From Peribacillus cavernae (GTDB lineage Bacteria; Bacillota; Bacilli; Bacillales; DSM-1321): DNA of 64,000 bases. The DNA lies in NCBI RefSeq assembly GCF_003989135.1, contig NZ_RYZZ01000005.1, forward strand, positions 62,001 to 126,000, read 5' to 3'. Positions 1-9,149 of the stretch are shown one piece after another; position 1 is the stretch's first letter, and each line of letters opens with the position of its first letter. Below the pieces are notes generated by a model. The model saw nothing but the letters and a program-made list of their open reading frames with translations. It was not told where the DNA came from and ran no database searches. The translations under genes were made by a program, and so were the position numbers.

Positions 1-852
1 CACATGCTCATTATGCTCCTCAATGAATGGAGTTACTACGTTATCTTTGAGGGCTTCATTCAACAGTTGTGTATAAGTATTTGCTTTCTCCCTGCGCAGC
101 TTGATCCAAGTATCTAAATGAGGAAACTTCACATTAAGAACCGCAGCCTGAAGCTCGTCCAAACGGCTGTTATACCCTAATACATGGTGATGATATTTGG
201 GTTTGCTGCCATGAACACGGATTACGCGCATTTTTTCTGCCAGCTCAGTATCATTTGTCACGATCATACCGCCGTCTCCATACGCTCCAAGGTTTTTGGT
301 TGGGAAGAAACTGTAAGTTGCGGCGGTTCCTAATTCACCAACAGTTTTGCCTTTATATTTAGCACCGATCGCTTGTGCCGCATCTTCAATAACTGCAAGA
401 TTGTGTTTTTTGGCAACTGCTGCAATAGCGTCCATATCAGCCATCTGGCCATATAGATGAACTAAAACAATCGCTTTTGTTTTATCCGTTACCGCTTTTT
501 CAATACTGGCGGGGTCAATATTAAACGTCCGTGGATCAATATCGGCGTATACAGGAGTTGCACCCGCCCTTGCGACTGCTCCAGCGGTTGCAAAGAAAGT
601 AAAAGCTGGAACGATTACTTCATCACCAGGTCCCACTCCGGAAGCCTGTAAAGCAATATGTATTGCATCACTGCCGTTGGCAACACCAATGCCATGATTT
701 ACGTTACTGTATTTTGCTACATCGCTTTCTAACTTCTTAACATTATCGCCCAGAATAAAATGAGCCTTTGACATAACATCATCTAAAGCTTTTAGCATTT
801 CATCACGTAAGCCTTGATATTGTTCGGTCAAATCTAACATTGCCACTTTCAC
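1..852 (-). CDS. DegT/DnrJ/EryC1/StrS sugar aminotransferase (partial, C-terminus outside window)
   Basis: PLP-dependent sugar aminotransferase; 284 codons are visible and the gene runs off the left edge. Lys186 in the motif TKNLGAYGDGG is the expected Schiff-base lysine, and IEDAAQAIG is the usual cofactor-binding stretch. I chose the GTG start at 852 because AGAGG lies 9 nt upstream; the in-frame ATG at 840 has no such site. In WbpE-type enzymes this step aminates the C3-keto group of UDP-3-keto-GlcNAcA. Partners of that route are encoded upstream in the same leftward operon (oxidoreductase at 5743, dehydrogenase at 4379, 2-epimerase at 3253), so I infer this substrate, although the family also serves many other sugars. 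Confidence 0.9.
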   Translation of the reverse strand, partial: MKVAMLDLTEQYQGLRDEMLKALDDVMSKAHFILGDNVKKLESDVAKYSNVNHGIGVANGSDAIHIALQASGVGPGDEVIVPAFTFFATAGAVARAGATPVYADIDPRTFNIDPASIEKAVTDKTKAIVLVHLYGQMADMDAIAAVAKKHNLAVIEDAAQAIGAKYKGKTVGELGTAATYSFFPTKNLGAYGDGGMIVTNDTELAEKMRVIRVHGSKPKYHHHVLGYNSRLDELQAAVLNVKFPHLDTWIKLRREKANTYTQLLNEALKDNVVTPFIEEHNEHV

Positions 853-881
853 GATAAAAAACCTCTTTTCAAATGTAATTG

Positions 882-1991
882 TTATAATGATTGATAAAGT
901 TGAATTAATTTTTCACTTTCATTTTCCCAATTATAAATAGATGTAACCGCGTTTCGTCCGTTTTCGCCCATTATTCTGGCTTCTTCTGGATTTGAAAGAA
1001 TCCATTTTATTGCTTCTGAGATTTCTCCAATGTTTAACGGATCGACACATAACCCGCATTGATTTTGTTCGATAATTTCCTTCCATAGCGGAAAGTTAGA
1101 AGCAATAACTGGTAGACCAGCTGACATGTATTCAAACATTTTGATAGGCATAGAAACGGTAAATCTCGGTTCAGGATGCAGTAATACAAGTCCCATGTTT
1201 GCTTCTGATAGTATTTTTTTTACCTGCTTTCGGTCTAAGAATCCAAGATAGTCGGTAAACTTAAATCCACTCATCCCACGTACTTCCGCTTCAAGGCTTT
1301 TTGGGGCAAATTCACCTGCCAGTGTCAGCTTGCAATCAAAATCCTCGTTTACCTTCTCCACAGATTGTACCATTTCTTTAATTCCACGGAGTATATATAT
1401 CCCCCCAATATAAATGGAATTATTTTTGGAAGAATCACTCACATGGCTGCTATCAGCTGCCAGTTCATCTAGCAAAGGATAATTATGAAGGGTTACTGTC
1501 CGTTGGTTGTATGTTTGAAAACGGTTTGCGATATGGGGTGTCGCGGCTACTATAGCATCAAATTTTCCTGACGCATATTTCTCGTAGCGTTTTATCGCTT
1601 TTGAAATCGTTTTCCGCATTGGCTTAGGAATCCATTCCTTAGATAATATTTGTTCTGGTACATCTTCATGGACATCATAAATCACTTTTTTCCCATGTGA
1701 CTTAAGTTTAAGTCCAATTGGAATCAATTCAGGATCGTGAAAATGGTACACATCCGCATCAACTTCCAATGCTTTTTGATATACCTTTTTGGTTGTATTC
1801 CGCATCCTGTCCAGTTGTCCGTTTATGTCGGAGATTACGTTTAGGATCTTGATATCATTTCGGACAGTTTCTTCAGTGTTTGGGACTACATAGTATACAT
1901 CATGGCCTGCTTTACTCAGAGATTGGCTTTCTTTAATAAATATCCTTGTGTCATTTGCTGAATGTACAGAGGTAATATGACAAATTTTCAT
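882..1991 (-). CDS. Glycosyltransferase family 4
   Basis: 369-residue GT-B fold glycosyltransferase, probably adding one sugar to a lipid-linked glycan on the cytoplasmic face of the membrane. The N-terminus MKICHITSVHSANDTRIF is the usual acceptor-side opening. The C-terminal half carries the GT4 nucleotide-sugar motif FEYMSAGLPVIASNFPLWKEI, with the two glutamates of the E-x7-E type region. A GAGG site lies about 10 nt before the ATG. It follows the GT at 2017 by 25 nt and precedes the aminotransferase by 29 nt, so it is cotranscribed. The donor sugar cannot be read from sequence. Confidence 0.9.
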   Translation of the reverse strand: MKICHITSVHSANDTRIFIKESQSLSKAGHDVYYVVPNTEETVRNDIKILNVISDINGQLDRMRNTTKKVYQKALEVDADVYHFHDPELIPIGLKLKSHGKKVIYDVHEDVPEQILSKEWIPKPMRKTISKAIKRYEKYASGKFDAIVAATPHIANRFQTYNQRTVTLHNYPLLDELAADSSHVSDSSKNNSIYIGGIYILRGIKEMVQSVEKVNEDFDCKLTLAGEFAPKSLEAEVRGMSGFKFTDYLGFLDRKQVKKILSEANMGLVLLHPEPRFTVSMPIKMFEYMSAGLPVIASNFPLWKEIIEQNQCGLCVDPLNIGEISEAIKWILSNPEEARIMGENGRNAVTSIYNWENESEKLIQLYQSL

Positions 1992-2016
1992 TTTTTCACT
2001 GCCTCTTTAAGAAAAG

Positions 2017-3234
2017 TTAATGATTAATATTTTTTAATAGATCATCCACGATAAGTTTCCAAGAGTATTCTCTTTCAACCCACTCACGTCCGGCAGAAGA
2101 GAGCTCATGATATTCATTTTCATTCATCGAAACACACTTTTTAAATGCTTCAGCTATGGAATCGGGATCTTCGGGTTTGGCAAGTACACCACAATGATTA
2201 TTCTCGATAAGCTCTGCACTTTCACCTTCTCCACAATACACCACAGGAACACCGCTTGAAAGAGCAGGGAAGATCTTAGAAGGACGAGCCCCTTTAAATA
2301 ATTCAATGTTTTTTAACGAAACAACGGAGAAATTAGTAAAGGAAAAGACAGTTGGCATTTCAGAAACAGGAACTGCATCATGAAAAACAAGGTTTTTGAG
2401 ATTCAACTTTTCTTTCAATGCAATTAAATTTTCTTTTTCTGGTCCCTCACCAATTATTAAAAACTTCGCTTTAATATCTTCCATCTCGAGGATTTTCGCG
2501 GCCTTCAGTACAGAGTCTAGTCCCTGGGCATAACCAATCCTGCCTGCAAATGTGAAAACCATATGGTCTTGAAAACCTAATCGATCGATCCATCTTTGAT
2601 CAGGTGCCTTGGGGGCAAAGGTTTCTGTGTTTACCCCATTAGGAAGCAGAAATACATCCTCTTGCTTTTTTCCTTGTTTAACCATATATTGCCCGATCCC
2701 ATCGGTTGCACCAGCAATTTTCCAAGAACGTTTATAAAGCCATTGCTCAAGAATTTCAGCCATTTTTATGAAACGTTTATTAGTGACAATACCCAGTTCA
2801 ACTGCAGATTCAGGCCAGACATCAGCAACATTAAAAACAAATTTGGCTTTCTTCATTTTTGACGCGAAATAACCTGTTATCCCCAGAAATAACGGTGGTG
2901 AGATACAAATAATAACATCGGTTTTTTTGGCCTTCAATACTGAATAAAAGGCACTGAAAGTGAAGGAAAAGTAAGAAAATAGCCTTTTCCAAAAGCTCCC
3001 TTTTGGACTTGGGTAAATCCACGATCTATGAACAGGGATTCCTTCATAGTATTCAAATTGATAGAATTTCCCCCGGTACACATCTGGGATAATCCCATTC
3101 GGGTGGTGGGGAAACGCTGTAAGCACTTCTACCTGGTACCCTCTATTAATCAGTTCTTTACTGACCTCATACAGTCTAATTTGCGGAGCACCCGTTTCAG
3201 GCGGGAAGTTCTCGCTTAAAAATGTAATTCTCAT
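2017..3234 (-). CDS. Glycosyltransferase family 4, WbuB-like
   Basis: 405-residue GT4 enzyme. The opening MRITFLSENFPPETGAP with AFPHHPNG soon after is typical of the WbuB-like branch, which acts in surface polysaccharide assembly. The central FAGRIGYAQGLDSVLKAA starts the C-terminal Rossmann domain, and FPALSSGVPVVYCGEGESAELI is the donor-binding region. It lies 18 nt after the 2-epimerase gene. WbuB-type enzymes in other organisms often use N-acetyl-fucosamine or related amino sugars, but the donor here is unknown. Confidence 0.88.
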   Translation of the reverse strand: MRITFLSENFPPETGAPQIRLYEVSKELINRGYQVEVLTAFPHHPNGIIPDVYRGKFYQFEYYEGIPVHRSWIYPSPKGSFWKRLFSYFSFTFSAFYSVLKAKKTDVIICISPPLFLGITGYFASKMKKAKFVFNVADVWPESAVELGIVTNKRFIKMAEILEQWLYKRSWKIAGATDGIGQYMVKQGKKQEDVFLLPNGVNTETFAPKAPDQRWIDRLGFQDHMVFTFAGRIGYAQGLDSVLKAAKILEMEDIKAKFLIIGEGPEKENLIALKEKLNLKNLVFHDAVPVSEMPTVFSFTNFSVVSLKNIELFKGARPSKIFPALSSGVPVVYCGEGESAELIENNHCGVLAKPEDPDSIAEAFKKCVSMNENEYHELSSAGREWVEREYSWKLIVDDLLKNINH

Positions 3235-3252
3235 CTTATATCAACCCCATTA

Positions 3253-4302
3253 TTAAAAATGCTCCAGTATTTTTTTGGAAGCAAAACCGTTGCCAAAATA
3301 GTCCTTATAAGACGGGGTTACATTTTTTTGCACAGCATCCATAATATTAAAAACATCTGTGCCAACTAAGATATTGGCGTTATCTTCAAGTGTTTCTATC
3401 CATTCGGTCTGTTCACGCAGGGTTATACAAGGTATTTGCAGGAAGTATGCTTCTTTTTGCATACCGCCAGAATCGGTTAATATCTTTTTGGCGTTGCCTT
3501 CTAAAGCTAAAATATCTAAATAACCGACAGGGTCTATTACCTGAAGTCCAGGTATTGATGCTAAATCAATGCCCATGTTGCTCAGAATTTGCTTTGTCCG
3601 CGGGTGAATAGGCCACACTTTTTTCCCTTCAATCTGAGAAAATGCACTCAATATATTTTTAATATTAGTTTCATTATCAGTATTTTCCGCGCGGTGGATC
3701 GTAATCAAATAATAAGAATCCTTTTCCAGCCCAAACTTGTTTAAGATATCAGACTTCTCTTCAGACAATGCCCTATTGTAGCTGACAGCGTCAAACATAA
3801 CATCCCCTACGTTTATAACCTTTTCGTGAATGTTTTCATTATGAAGATTCTTCACGGCCGTGTCAGTTGGACAGAATAAATACTCAGAGATATGGTCTGT
3901 CATAATCCGATTTACTTCTTCAGGCATCTTTTTGTTAAAGCTTCTCAAACCTGCCTCTACGTGAATAACAGGGATATGAAGTTTTGCGGCAGCGAGCGCT
4001 CCTGCTAGTGTGGAATTCGTATCACCGTATACCATCAGGTAATCCGGTTTTTCGTCCACAATTATTTGCTCAATGCCATCGAGCATGGATGCAGTCTGCT
4101 TACCGTGAGAGGAAGATCCAACATTTAAATGATAATTCGGCTTTGGGATATTCAATTCTTCAAAAAAGATATCACTCATATTTTTGTCATAGTGTTGGCC
4201 TGTATGAACATAGATTTCTTTATGTAAGCTTCTTAATTCTCTTGAAACAGGAGCTGCTTTGATAAATTGTGGCCTAGCGCCGATTACGGTTAAAAATTTC
4301 AT
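3253..4302 (-). CDS. Non-hydrolysing UDP-N-acetylglucosamine 2-epimerase family (WecB/MnaA/WbpI-like)
   Basis: 349-residue epimerase inverting C2 of a UDP-N-acetyl amino sugar. Family motifs visible are VYGDTNSTLAGALAA, HVEAGLRSFNKKMPEE, IHRAENTDN, and the UDP-binding TDSGGMQKEAYFL followed by REQTEWIE. It is slightly shorter than MnaA (about 380). Two roles are possible: making UDP-ManNAc (MnaA), or converting UDP-GlcNAc3NAcA to the manno form (WbpI). The adjacent WbpA-, WbpB- and WbpE-like genes favour the second. AAGGTG sits 5 nt before the ATG. Confidence 0.92.
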   Translation of the reverse strand: MKFLTVIGARPQFIKAAPVSRELRSLHKEIYVHTGQHYDKNMSDIFFEELNIPKPNYHLNVGSSSHGKQTASMLDGIEQIIVDEKPDYLMVYGDTNSTLAGALAAAKLHIPVIHVEAGLRSFNKKMPEEVNRIMTDHISEYLFCPTDTAVKNLHNENIHEKVINVGDVMFDAVSYNRALSEEKSDILNKFGLEKDSYYLITIHRAENTDNETNIKNILSAFSQIEGKKVWPIHPRTKQILSNMGIDLASIPGLQVIDPVGYLDILALEGNAKKILTDSGGMQKEAYFLQIPCITLREQTEWIETLEDNANILVGTDVFNIMDAVQKNVTPSYKDYFGNGFASKKILEHF

Positions 4303-4378
4303 AACATCACCTTAACCTGTATAAGAATAAGCAGCATAGAAGAGTGTCTCCTATGCTACTCGATGACCCACTATTGTT

Positions 4379-5713
4379 TTACAGTTTTACGTATTTTTCT
4401 GGTTTTGTGTAGTTCTTCATGGCATTTCTCGTATCGAAGACCACTTTATTGCCCCTGCTAATTAATTCGTAATCAAATTCGCTATGATCTGTCGTGATTA
4501 AGATTAAGTCTGCTTCATTAAGAACTTCTTTAGTAAGGGCGGAAGTTTCCAATACTTTCCCATCCACTTTAAATGATTTAACATGCGGATCGCAGATTGT
4601 AAGATTGGCTCCTTCTTTAATAAGCATTTCAATAATCGGAAGTGCAGGAGATTCCCTTACATCATCAATATCCTTTTTGTATGCTACACCCAATACCGCA
4701 ATTTTGGAACCGCGCAATGCAATACCTTCGCTATTTAAGCTGTACATTGCTTTATTAACCACGAATTCAGGCATTCCATTGTTAATTTCTCCTGCAAGCT
4801 CAATTAAGCGTGTGTGGTAGTTATATTCTCGGGCTTTCCAAGTTAAATAGAACGGATCGATAGGGATACAGTGTCCGCCCAGTCCAGGACCGGGATAAAA
4901 CGGCATAAATCCGTAAGGTTTTGTTGCCGCTGCATCAATTACCTCCCATACATCAAGCCCCATTCTGTTACATAGAATAGCCATTTCATTTGCTAATGCA
5001 ATATTGATATGGCGGAATGTGTTTTCAAGAATCTTTTCCATTTCTGCTACAGCCGGGCTAGACACCTGGTGTACATCGCCTTCGAGGACGTTCTTATAAA
5101 GAACGGCTGCGATATCTGTACAAGCAGGGGTAATTCCGCCAACTACTTTCGGTGTATTTTTTGTATTATACTGCTTATTGCCCGGATCAACCCGCTCAGG
5201 TGAATAAGCAAGGAAGAAATCAGTTCCCGCTTTTAAGCCGGTGCTTTCCAGGATTGGTTTTAATACTTCTTCTGTTGTTCCAGGATATGTTGTACTTTCT
5301 AATACAACAAGCATTCCTTTATGAAGATGTTTTGCAATCTCTCTTCCTGAGCTTTCTACATAAGAAGTATCCGGTTGTTGATACTTATCAAGCGGTGTTG
5401 GTACACAAATAGTTACCGCATCAACATCTTTAATTAATAAATAATCCGTAGTCGCAATCAATTGGCCTGACTCAGTGATTTCAGCCAACTCCGCATCAAC
5501 AACATCACCAATATAGTTAATCCCTTCATTCACTTGGTCTACACGGCTTTGCTGAACATCGAAGCCAATTACTTTATAACCAGCTTTAGCCTTTTCTACA
5601 GCTAGCGGGAGACCAACATACCCAAGACCTACAACTCCAATGGTCGCTTGTCTGCTTTCAATTTTATTTAATAGTTCTTTTGCTGTTTGATTAAGTTCAC
5701 TATTTATAGTCAT
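4379..5713 (-). CDS. UDP-N-acetylglucosamine 6-dehydrogenase-type nucleotide sugar dehydrogenase (WbpA-like)
   Basis: 444-residue UDP-sugar dehydrogenase that oxidises C6-OH to a carboxylate in two NAD-dependent steps. Seen: the N-terminal NAD motif GVVGLGYVGLPLA (about residues 26-38), VPTPLDKYQQPD, STTYPGTTEEV, and the catalytic cysteine in GLGGHCIPIDPFYL (about residue 277). The long N-terminal form with SPERVDPGN is typical of the WbpA/WecC branch, which acts on N-acetyl amino sugars, rather than of UDP-glucose dehydrogenases. First step of the proposed uronic acid branch; 29 nt downstream of the oxidoreductase gene. Confidence 0.92.
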   Translation of the reverse strand: MTINSELNQTAKELLNKIESRQATIGVVGLGYVGLPLAVEKAKAGYKVIGFDVQQSRVDQVNEGINYIGDVVDAELAEITESGQLIATTDYLLIKDVDAVTICVPTPLDKYQQPDTSYVESSGREIAKHLHKGMLVVLESTTYPGTTEEVLKPILESTGLKAGTDFFLAYSPERVDPGNKQYNTKNTPKVVGGITPACTDIAAVLYKNVLEGDVHQVSSPAVAEMEKILENTFRHINIALANEMAILCNRMGLDVWEVIDAAATKPYGFMPFYPGPGLGGHCIPIDPFYLTWKAREYNYHTRLIELAGEINNGMPEFVVNKAMYSLNSEGIALRGSKIAVLGVAYKKDIDDVRESPALPIIEMLIKEGANLTICDPHVKSFKVDGKVLETSALTKEVLNEADLILITTDHSEFDYELISRGNKVVFDTRNAMKNYTKPEKYVKL

Positions 5714-5742
5714 CAGGTTATCCTCTTTTCTCCTATTCTTTC

Positions 5743-6759
5743 TTAACCTATTATTATAGGTTGCCGGGATGCTGCAGATTCATACAGAGATATGACGAGC
5801 TGCAGGGCCCTTTTACCATCTTCACCTGTTACAACCGGTTCTCTTTCTTCTTTAATGGCCAAGACCATATCTTCCATAATGGCTTGATGACCTGGTTTCC
5901 CAAACGGATCATCCTTAATTTCAGCTTTTAATGCCTCCACATCTTCTTCTGTAAAACCTTCCATAACAAGATGCTCTATAAAGTTTGCATTTTGTCCGCC
6001 GATCTTAATTGTGCCTTGTTCCCCAAAGATGCTTATAGACTCTTCAAAGTTTTTGGGATAAATGGTTACAGCCGCTTCCACGACACCTAACGCACCATTT
6101 TTAAAGCGAACGACTCCTGCGGATACGTCTTCCGCTTCAATATCCCGAAGGCGTGTTGCATCCATACTAAAGACTTCCTCAACATCACCCATTAACCAAA
6201 CTAACAGGTCTAGGTTGTGGATAGCCTGGTTCATGAGGACACCGCCATCTAATGATTTTGTTCCTCTCCATGGAGCCTGTTCATAATAAGCCTGGTTTCT
6301 GTTCCAACGGACTGTCGCATTAGCATGGCTTAACTTGCCGAACCGTCCTTCTGTCATTAAATTCTTCAATTTAATAAGCGCAGGACGGAATCGATTAGGA
6401 TGAACCACAGCCAATTTTACATCATTTTCGTTGCACGCGTTAATAATTCTATCTGTATCTTCAATTGTTAGTGCAATTGGCTTCTCAACAACGATATGCT
6501 TTTTAGCTTCAGCTGCCTGTACAGCTATATTTGCATGATAACCGCTTGGAGTGCAAATGTTGATCACATCTACCTCCGGATCTGCGAGCAGCTCGTCGAG
6601 GCTTGTATATCCCTTAATATTAAATTCTTCTATAAAAGGCTTCATTTTTTCTTCAATCGTATCACCTACCGCGATTAATGAGGCACCTTCACTATTCATA
6701 ATTGCTTCTGCATGTTTTTTGGCAATGTGACCACATCCTACGATTGCAAAACGAATCAT
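5743..6759 (-). CDS. Gfo/Idh/MocA oxidoreductase (WbpB-like, UDP-GlcNAcA 3-dehydrogenase candidate)
   Basis: 338-residue NAD(P)-dependent oxidoreductase. The Rossmann motif FAIVGCGHIAKKHAEAI is at the N-terminus; EKPIALT is the conserved Gfo/Idh lysine-proline motif, and GGVLMNQAIHNLDLL holds the catalytic-region histidine. An ATG 7 codons further upstream (6780) exists, but I chose 6759 because AAGGTG lies 6 nt before it and the protein then opens at the usual MIRFAIVG. With the aminotransferase at position 1 it would oxidise C3 to a ketone ready for amination. The family is broad, so the assignment rests on context. Confidence 0.85.
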   Translation of the reverse strand: MIRFAIVGCGHIAKKHAEAIMNSEGASLIAVGDTIEEKMKPFIEEFNIKGYTSLDELLADPEVDVINICTPSGYHANIAVQAAEAKKHIVVEKPIALTIEDTDRIINACNENDVKLAVVHPNRFRPALIKLKNLMTEGRFGKLSHANATVRWNRNQAYYEQAPWRGTKSLDGGVLMNQAIHNLDLLVWLMGDVEEVFSMDATRLRDIEAEDVSAGVVRFKNGALGVVEAAVTIYPKNFEESISIFGEQGTIKIGGQNANFIEHLVMEGFTEEDVEALKAEIKDDPFGKPGHQAIMEDMVLAIKEEREPVVTGEDGKRALQLVISLYESAASRQPIIIG

Positions 6760-6870
6760 GTCTTTCACCTTTGCTTTCATGTTTTTTCTCTTAATTACAG
6801 GATTATCTTACACGAAACTTATTATAAGTTAATAATGTAAATATTGCATTCCCGTTAACATTCAATGGTT

Positions 6871-7782
6871 CTACTTCTCAATAAAGGCATCATATGTTTT
6901 TTTCAGCCCTTCTTCAAAGGAGTACCCAGGTCTCCAAGAAAGAGCTTTTGTAATTTGGCTATTGTCGAGACAACTGCGGTAGATGTCTCCTTTCCGCGGC
7001 TCGGTATACTGTTTAGAAATAGAGTCATTCGATAATTTTGTTAACACATCGACTAATTCATTTACTGATATTTCGGTATTCGTACTGACATTATATACGC
7101 CGCCAGAATGATTTAATGCTGCCAAATGGGCAGAAGCGATGTCCTCAACATAGATAAAGTCTCTTGTTTGTCCACCGTCACCATAGATCTGAAGCCTTTC
7201 GTTTTTGATTAGTTTATCTATGAAAATTTTAATGACTCCTCCTTCGCCATCATTAGACTGCTTGGGGCCGAACACATTGGCATAACGGAGGATTGTTGCT
7301 TCGATCCCATATTGCTTGCATAACAGTTGTACATATTGTTCCCCGGTCATTTTAGATAATCCATATGGCGAAGTCGGTGCTAAAACTTCCGTCTCCCTCA
7401 ATGGGCAAGAAGGGTTTTCTCCATAAACGGCTGCAGAAGATGCAAATATAAACTTTTTAACATATAGACGATTGGCCAGCTGCAGCATTTTTACGGTTCC
7501 CTCAATATTTTCACTCACATCATAGACTGGGTCATCTACCGAAACCGGTACACTGGTTTGAGCAGCAAGGTGGATAATCGAATCAATTTGATAGTCTTTC
7601 AACTCCTCGTATAACCCTTCATCCCTGATATCTTTCTCAACCAGAATATCATCGTTTTTAATATTGTTTTTATCTCCGGTTACATAGTTATCGACAAGAA
7701 TCACTTTATACCCATGCTCTTTTAATACATTTTTTGTAAACGTACCTATGAATCCGGCTCCCCCGGTAATCAAAATAGACAT
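6871..7782 (-). CDS. NAD-dependent epimerase/dehydratase, GalE-like
   Basis: 303-residue extended SDR sugar epimerase. Seen: ITGGAGFIG cofactor motif, FASSAAVYGE with the serine region, and the catalytic YGLSK (Tyr-x3-Lys). The short length and SPYGLSK context fit Gram-positive UDP-glucose or UDP-GlcNAc 4-epimerases. A TTG five codons upstream (7797) lies within the GAGGTG ribosome site, so the ATG at 7782 is the real start. It probably supplies UDP-Gal, UDP-GalNAc or a similar sugar for the wall polymer. Confidence 0.87.
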   Translation of the reverse strand: MSILITGGAGFIGTFTKNVLKEHGYKVILVDNYVTGDKNNIKNDDILVEKDIRDEGLYEELKDYQIDSIIHLAAQTSVPVSVDDPVYDVSENIEGTVKMLQLANRLYVKKFIFASSAAVYGENPSCPLRETEVLAPTSPYGLSKMTGEQYVQLLCKQYGIEATILRYANVFGPKQSNDGEGGVIKIFIDKLIKNERLQIYGDGGQTRDFIYVEDIASAHLAALNHSGGVYNVSTNTEISVNELVDVLTKLSNDSISKQYTEPRKGDIYRSCLDNSQITKALSWRPGYSFEEGLKKTYDAFIEK

Positions 7783-7808
7783 CGCTTGACACCTCAACTA
7801 CATTTTAT

Positions 7809-9137
7809 TTAAGCAGGTTTTCTTTTCATCTTTTTCGCTAAGTCCAATATCATTTTAATATCTGAGCCTTTAATAAGCAAAAATTCTTTAATTGGCTGCT
7901 TTGTAACATTCTTGTAGATAATGACTTTAATAATAAAACTGACAATATAAGTAAGAGAAGAAGCAACAGCCGCTCCTTGTACACCAAATTCAGGTATTAA
8001 CAGTAAGTTAAGCACAACGTTTAATCCTACATTGACGAATGACACATACATATTTAGGTCTGGCCGCCCTCTGCCAGCTAAATCATTGGATAAAATTTTT
8101 TCTACTGCCAGAACGGTAAGTCCGGGCAAAAGCAATTGTAATATAAGGGAACTGGCACTATACTCTTCTCTAAATACAGAAAAAATCAAGTCTGAAAAAA
8201 AGTATATGGCAATACCCACACACAAAATAAACAACATCATTAACCGGCAGACTAGCGCTGTTAATTTATTACGGTCTTCTTCAAGGTTGGATGAAGCAAT
8301 TCTCGGCAGCAAGACTTGCGAGAACGACTGTGAAAATATCGATATTTTTTCTCCGAGGTTAACCGCTACTGTATAAATCCCTACAGAAGCATCTGAAAGA
8401 AACATTCCTATTAACAATACCCCTAACCGATAATTTAAGAACGTCATGATATTACTTATATGTGCTTTAAGTCCGTATGAGATTGCCATCTTAAGGTATT
8501 TCCACGAAAAATAGCGCAATGAGAAATCCATTTTGTACACTCTAAACAGCATGATAATACTGTAGAGAACAGATAAAAAATAACCCAAAATAAATGAGAG
8601 TATGGCACCCTCCAACTCTAAGTTAAAGATAAATAGGAGTATAACCAGGGAAAACAGAGTACCAAATTGCTGTACAACAAGAACAGAATTAAACAATTTA
8701 AAATTTTGGATCCCCTGGAAGATTGTTTGTAAAAAAATCATTAGAAACATGAAAGGTAAAGCAAAAAGGCTTAGATAAAGCAAACTGGAATCTATGGCTG
8801 AAAATTCACTGTCTCCCATAATGAGTACAGCGAGGATTCCTATTCCCACACTAATAAGGGCAAGAAAGACCGCTGATAGTATACTGGTAACGAAAGCCTC
8901 TTTAAGTTCTAGTTCCTTTTTACTAACAAAATATATGGTAGATGTATTTAAACCCAGGTTTAGAAATGTCATAAGCATAAGCGGCAGGTAAGTGATTAAT
9001 GTATATTTCCCCTGCCCGCATGGCCCAAGCGCATTCGCTATAATAAGGAGCAAAAGTATCCCTATCACAATACTTACAACCTGTCTGGTTAAGGTAATAA
9101 TGCTGTTAGATAAGAAAGTATTTTTCTTTTCACTCAT
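7809..9137 (-). CDS. Wzx-type polysaccharide flippase (MATE/MVF-like)
   Basis: 442-residue integral membrane protein with about 12-14 hydrophobic segments along its whole length, and a polysaccharide-biosynthesis (MATE/MVF) pattern including an N-terminal LTRQVVSIVIGILLLLIIANALGP and a C-terminal VNVGLNVVLNLLLIPEFGVQGAA. Such proteins flip undecaprenyl-linked glycans across the membrane. AGAGG precedes the ATG by about 9 nt. The gene sits between a glycosyltransferase and the GalE-like gene, 12 nt from the first. No Wzy-like polymerase is visible, so either it lies beyond the left edge or the glycan is built to full length inside the cell. Confidence 0.88.
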   Translation of the reverse strand: MSEKKNTFLSNSIITLTRQVVSIVIGILLLLIIANALGPCGQGKYTLITYLPLMLMTFLNLGLNTSTIYFVSKKELELKEAFVTSILSAVFLALISVGIGILAVLIMGDSEFSAIDSSLLYLSLFALPFMFLMIFLQTIFQGIQNFKLFNSVLVVQQFGTLFSLVILLFIFNLELEGAILSFILGYFLSVLYSIIMLFRVYKMDFSLRYFSWKYLKMAISYGLKAHISNIMTFLNYRLGVLLIGMFLSDASVGIYTVAVNLGEKISIFSQSFSQVLLPRIASSNLEEDRNKLTALVCRLMMLFILCVGIAIYFFSDLIFSVFREEYSASSLILQLLLPGLTVLAVEKILSNDLAGRGRPDLNMYVSFVNVGLNVVLNLLLIPEFGVQGAAVASSLTYIVSFIIKVIIYKNVTKQPIKEFLLIKGSDIKMILDLAKKMKRKPA

Positions 9138-9149
9138 TCAGGAAAACCT

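Noticed and set aside
6821-6849. Possible promoter (minus-strand TATAAT at 6826-6821) before the WbpB-like gene
   Set aside because: No acceptable -35 at 16-18 bp; the upstream GalE-like gene may simply read through.
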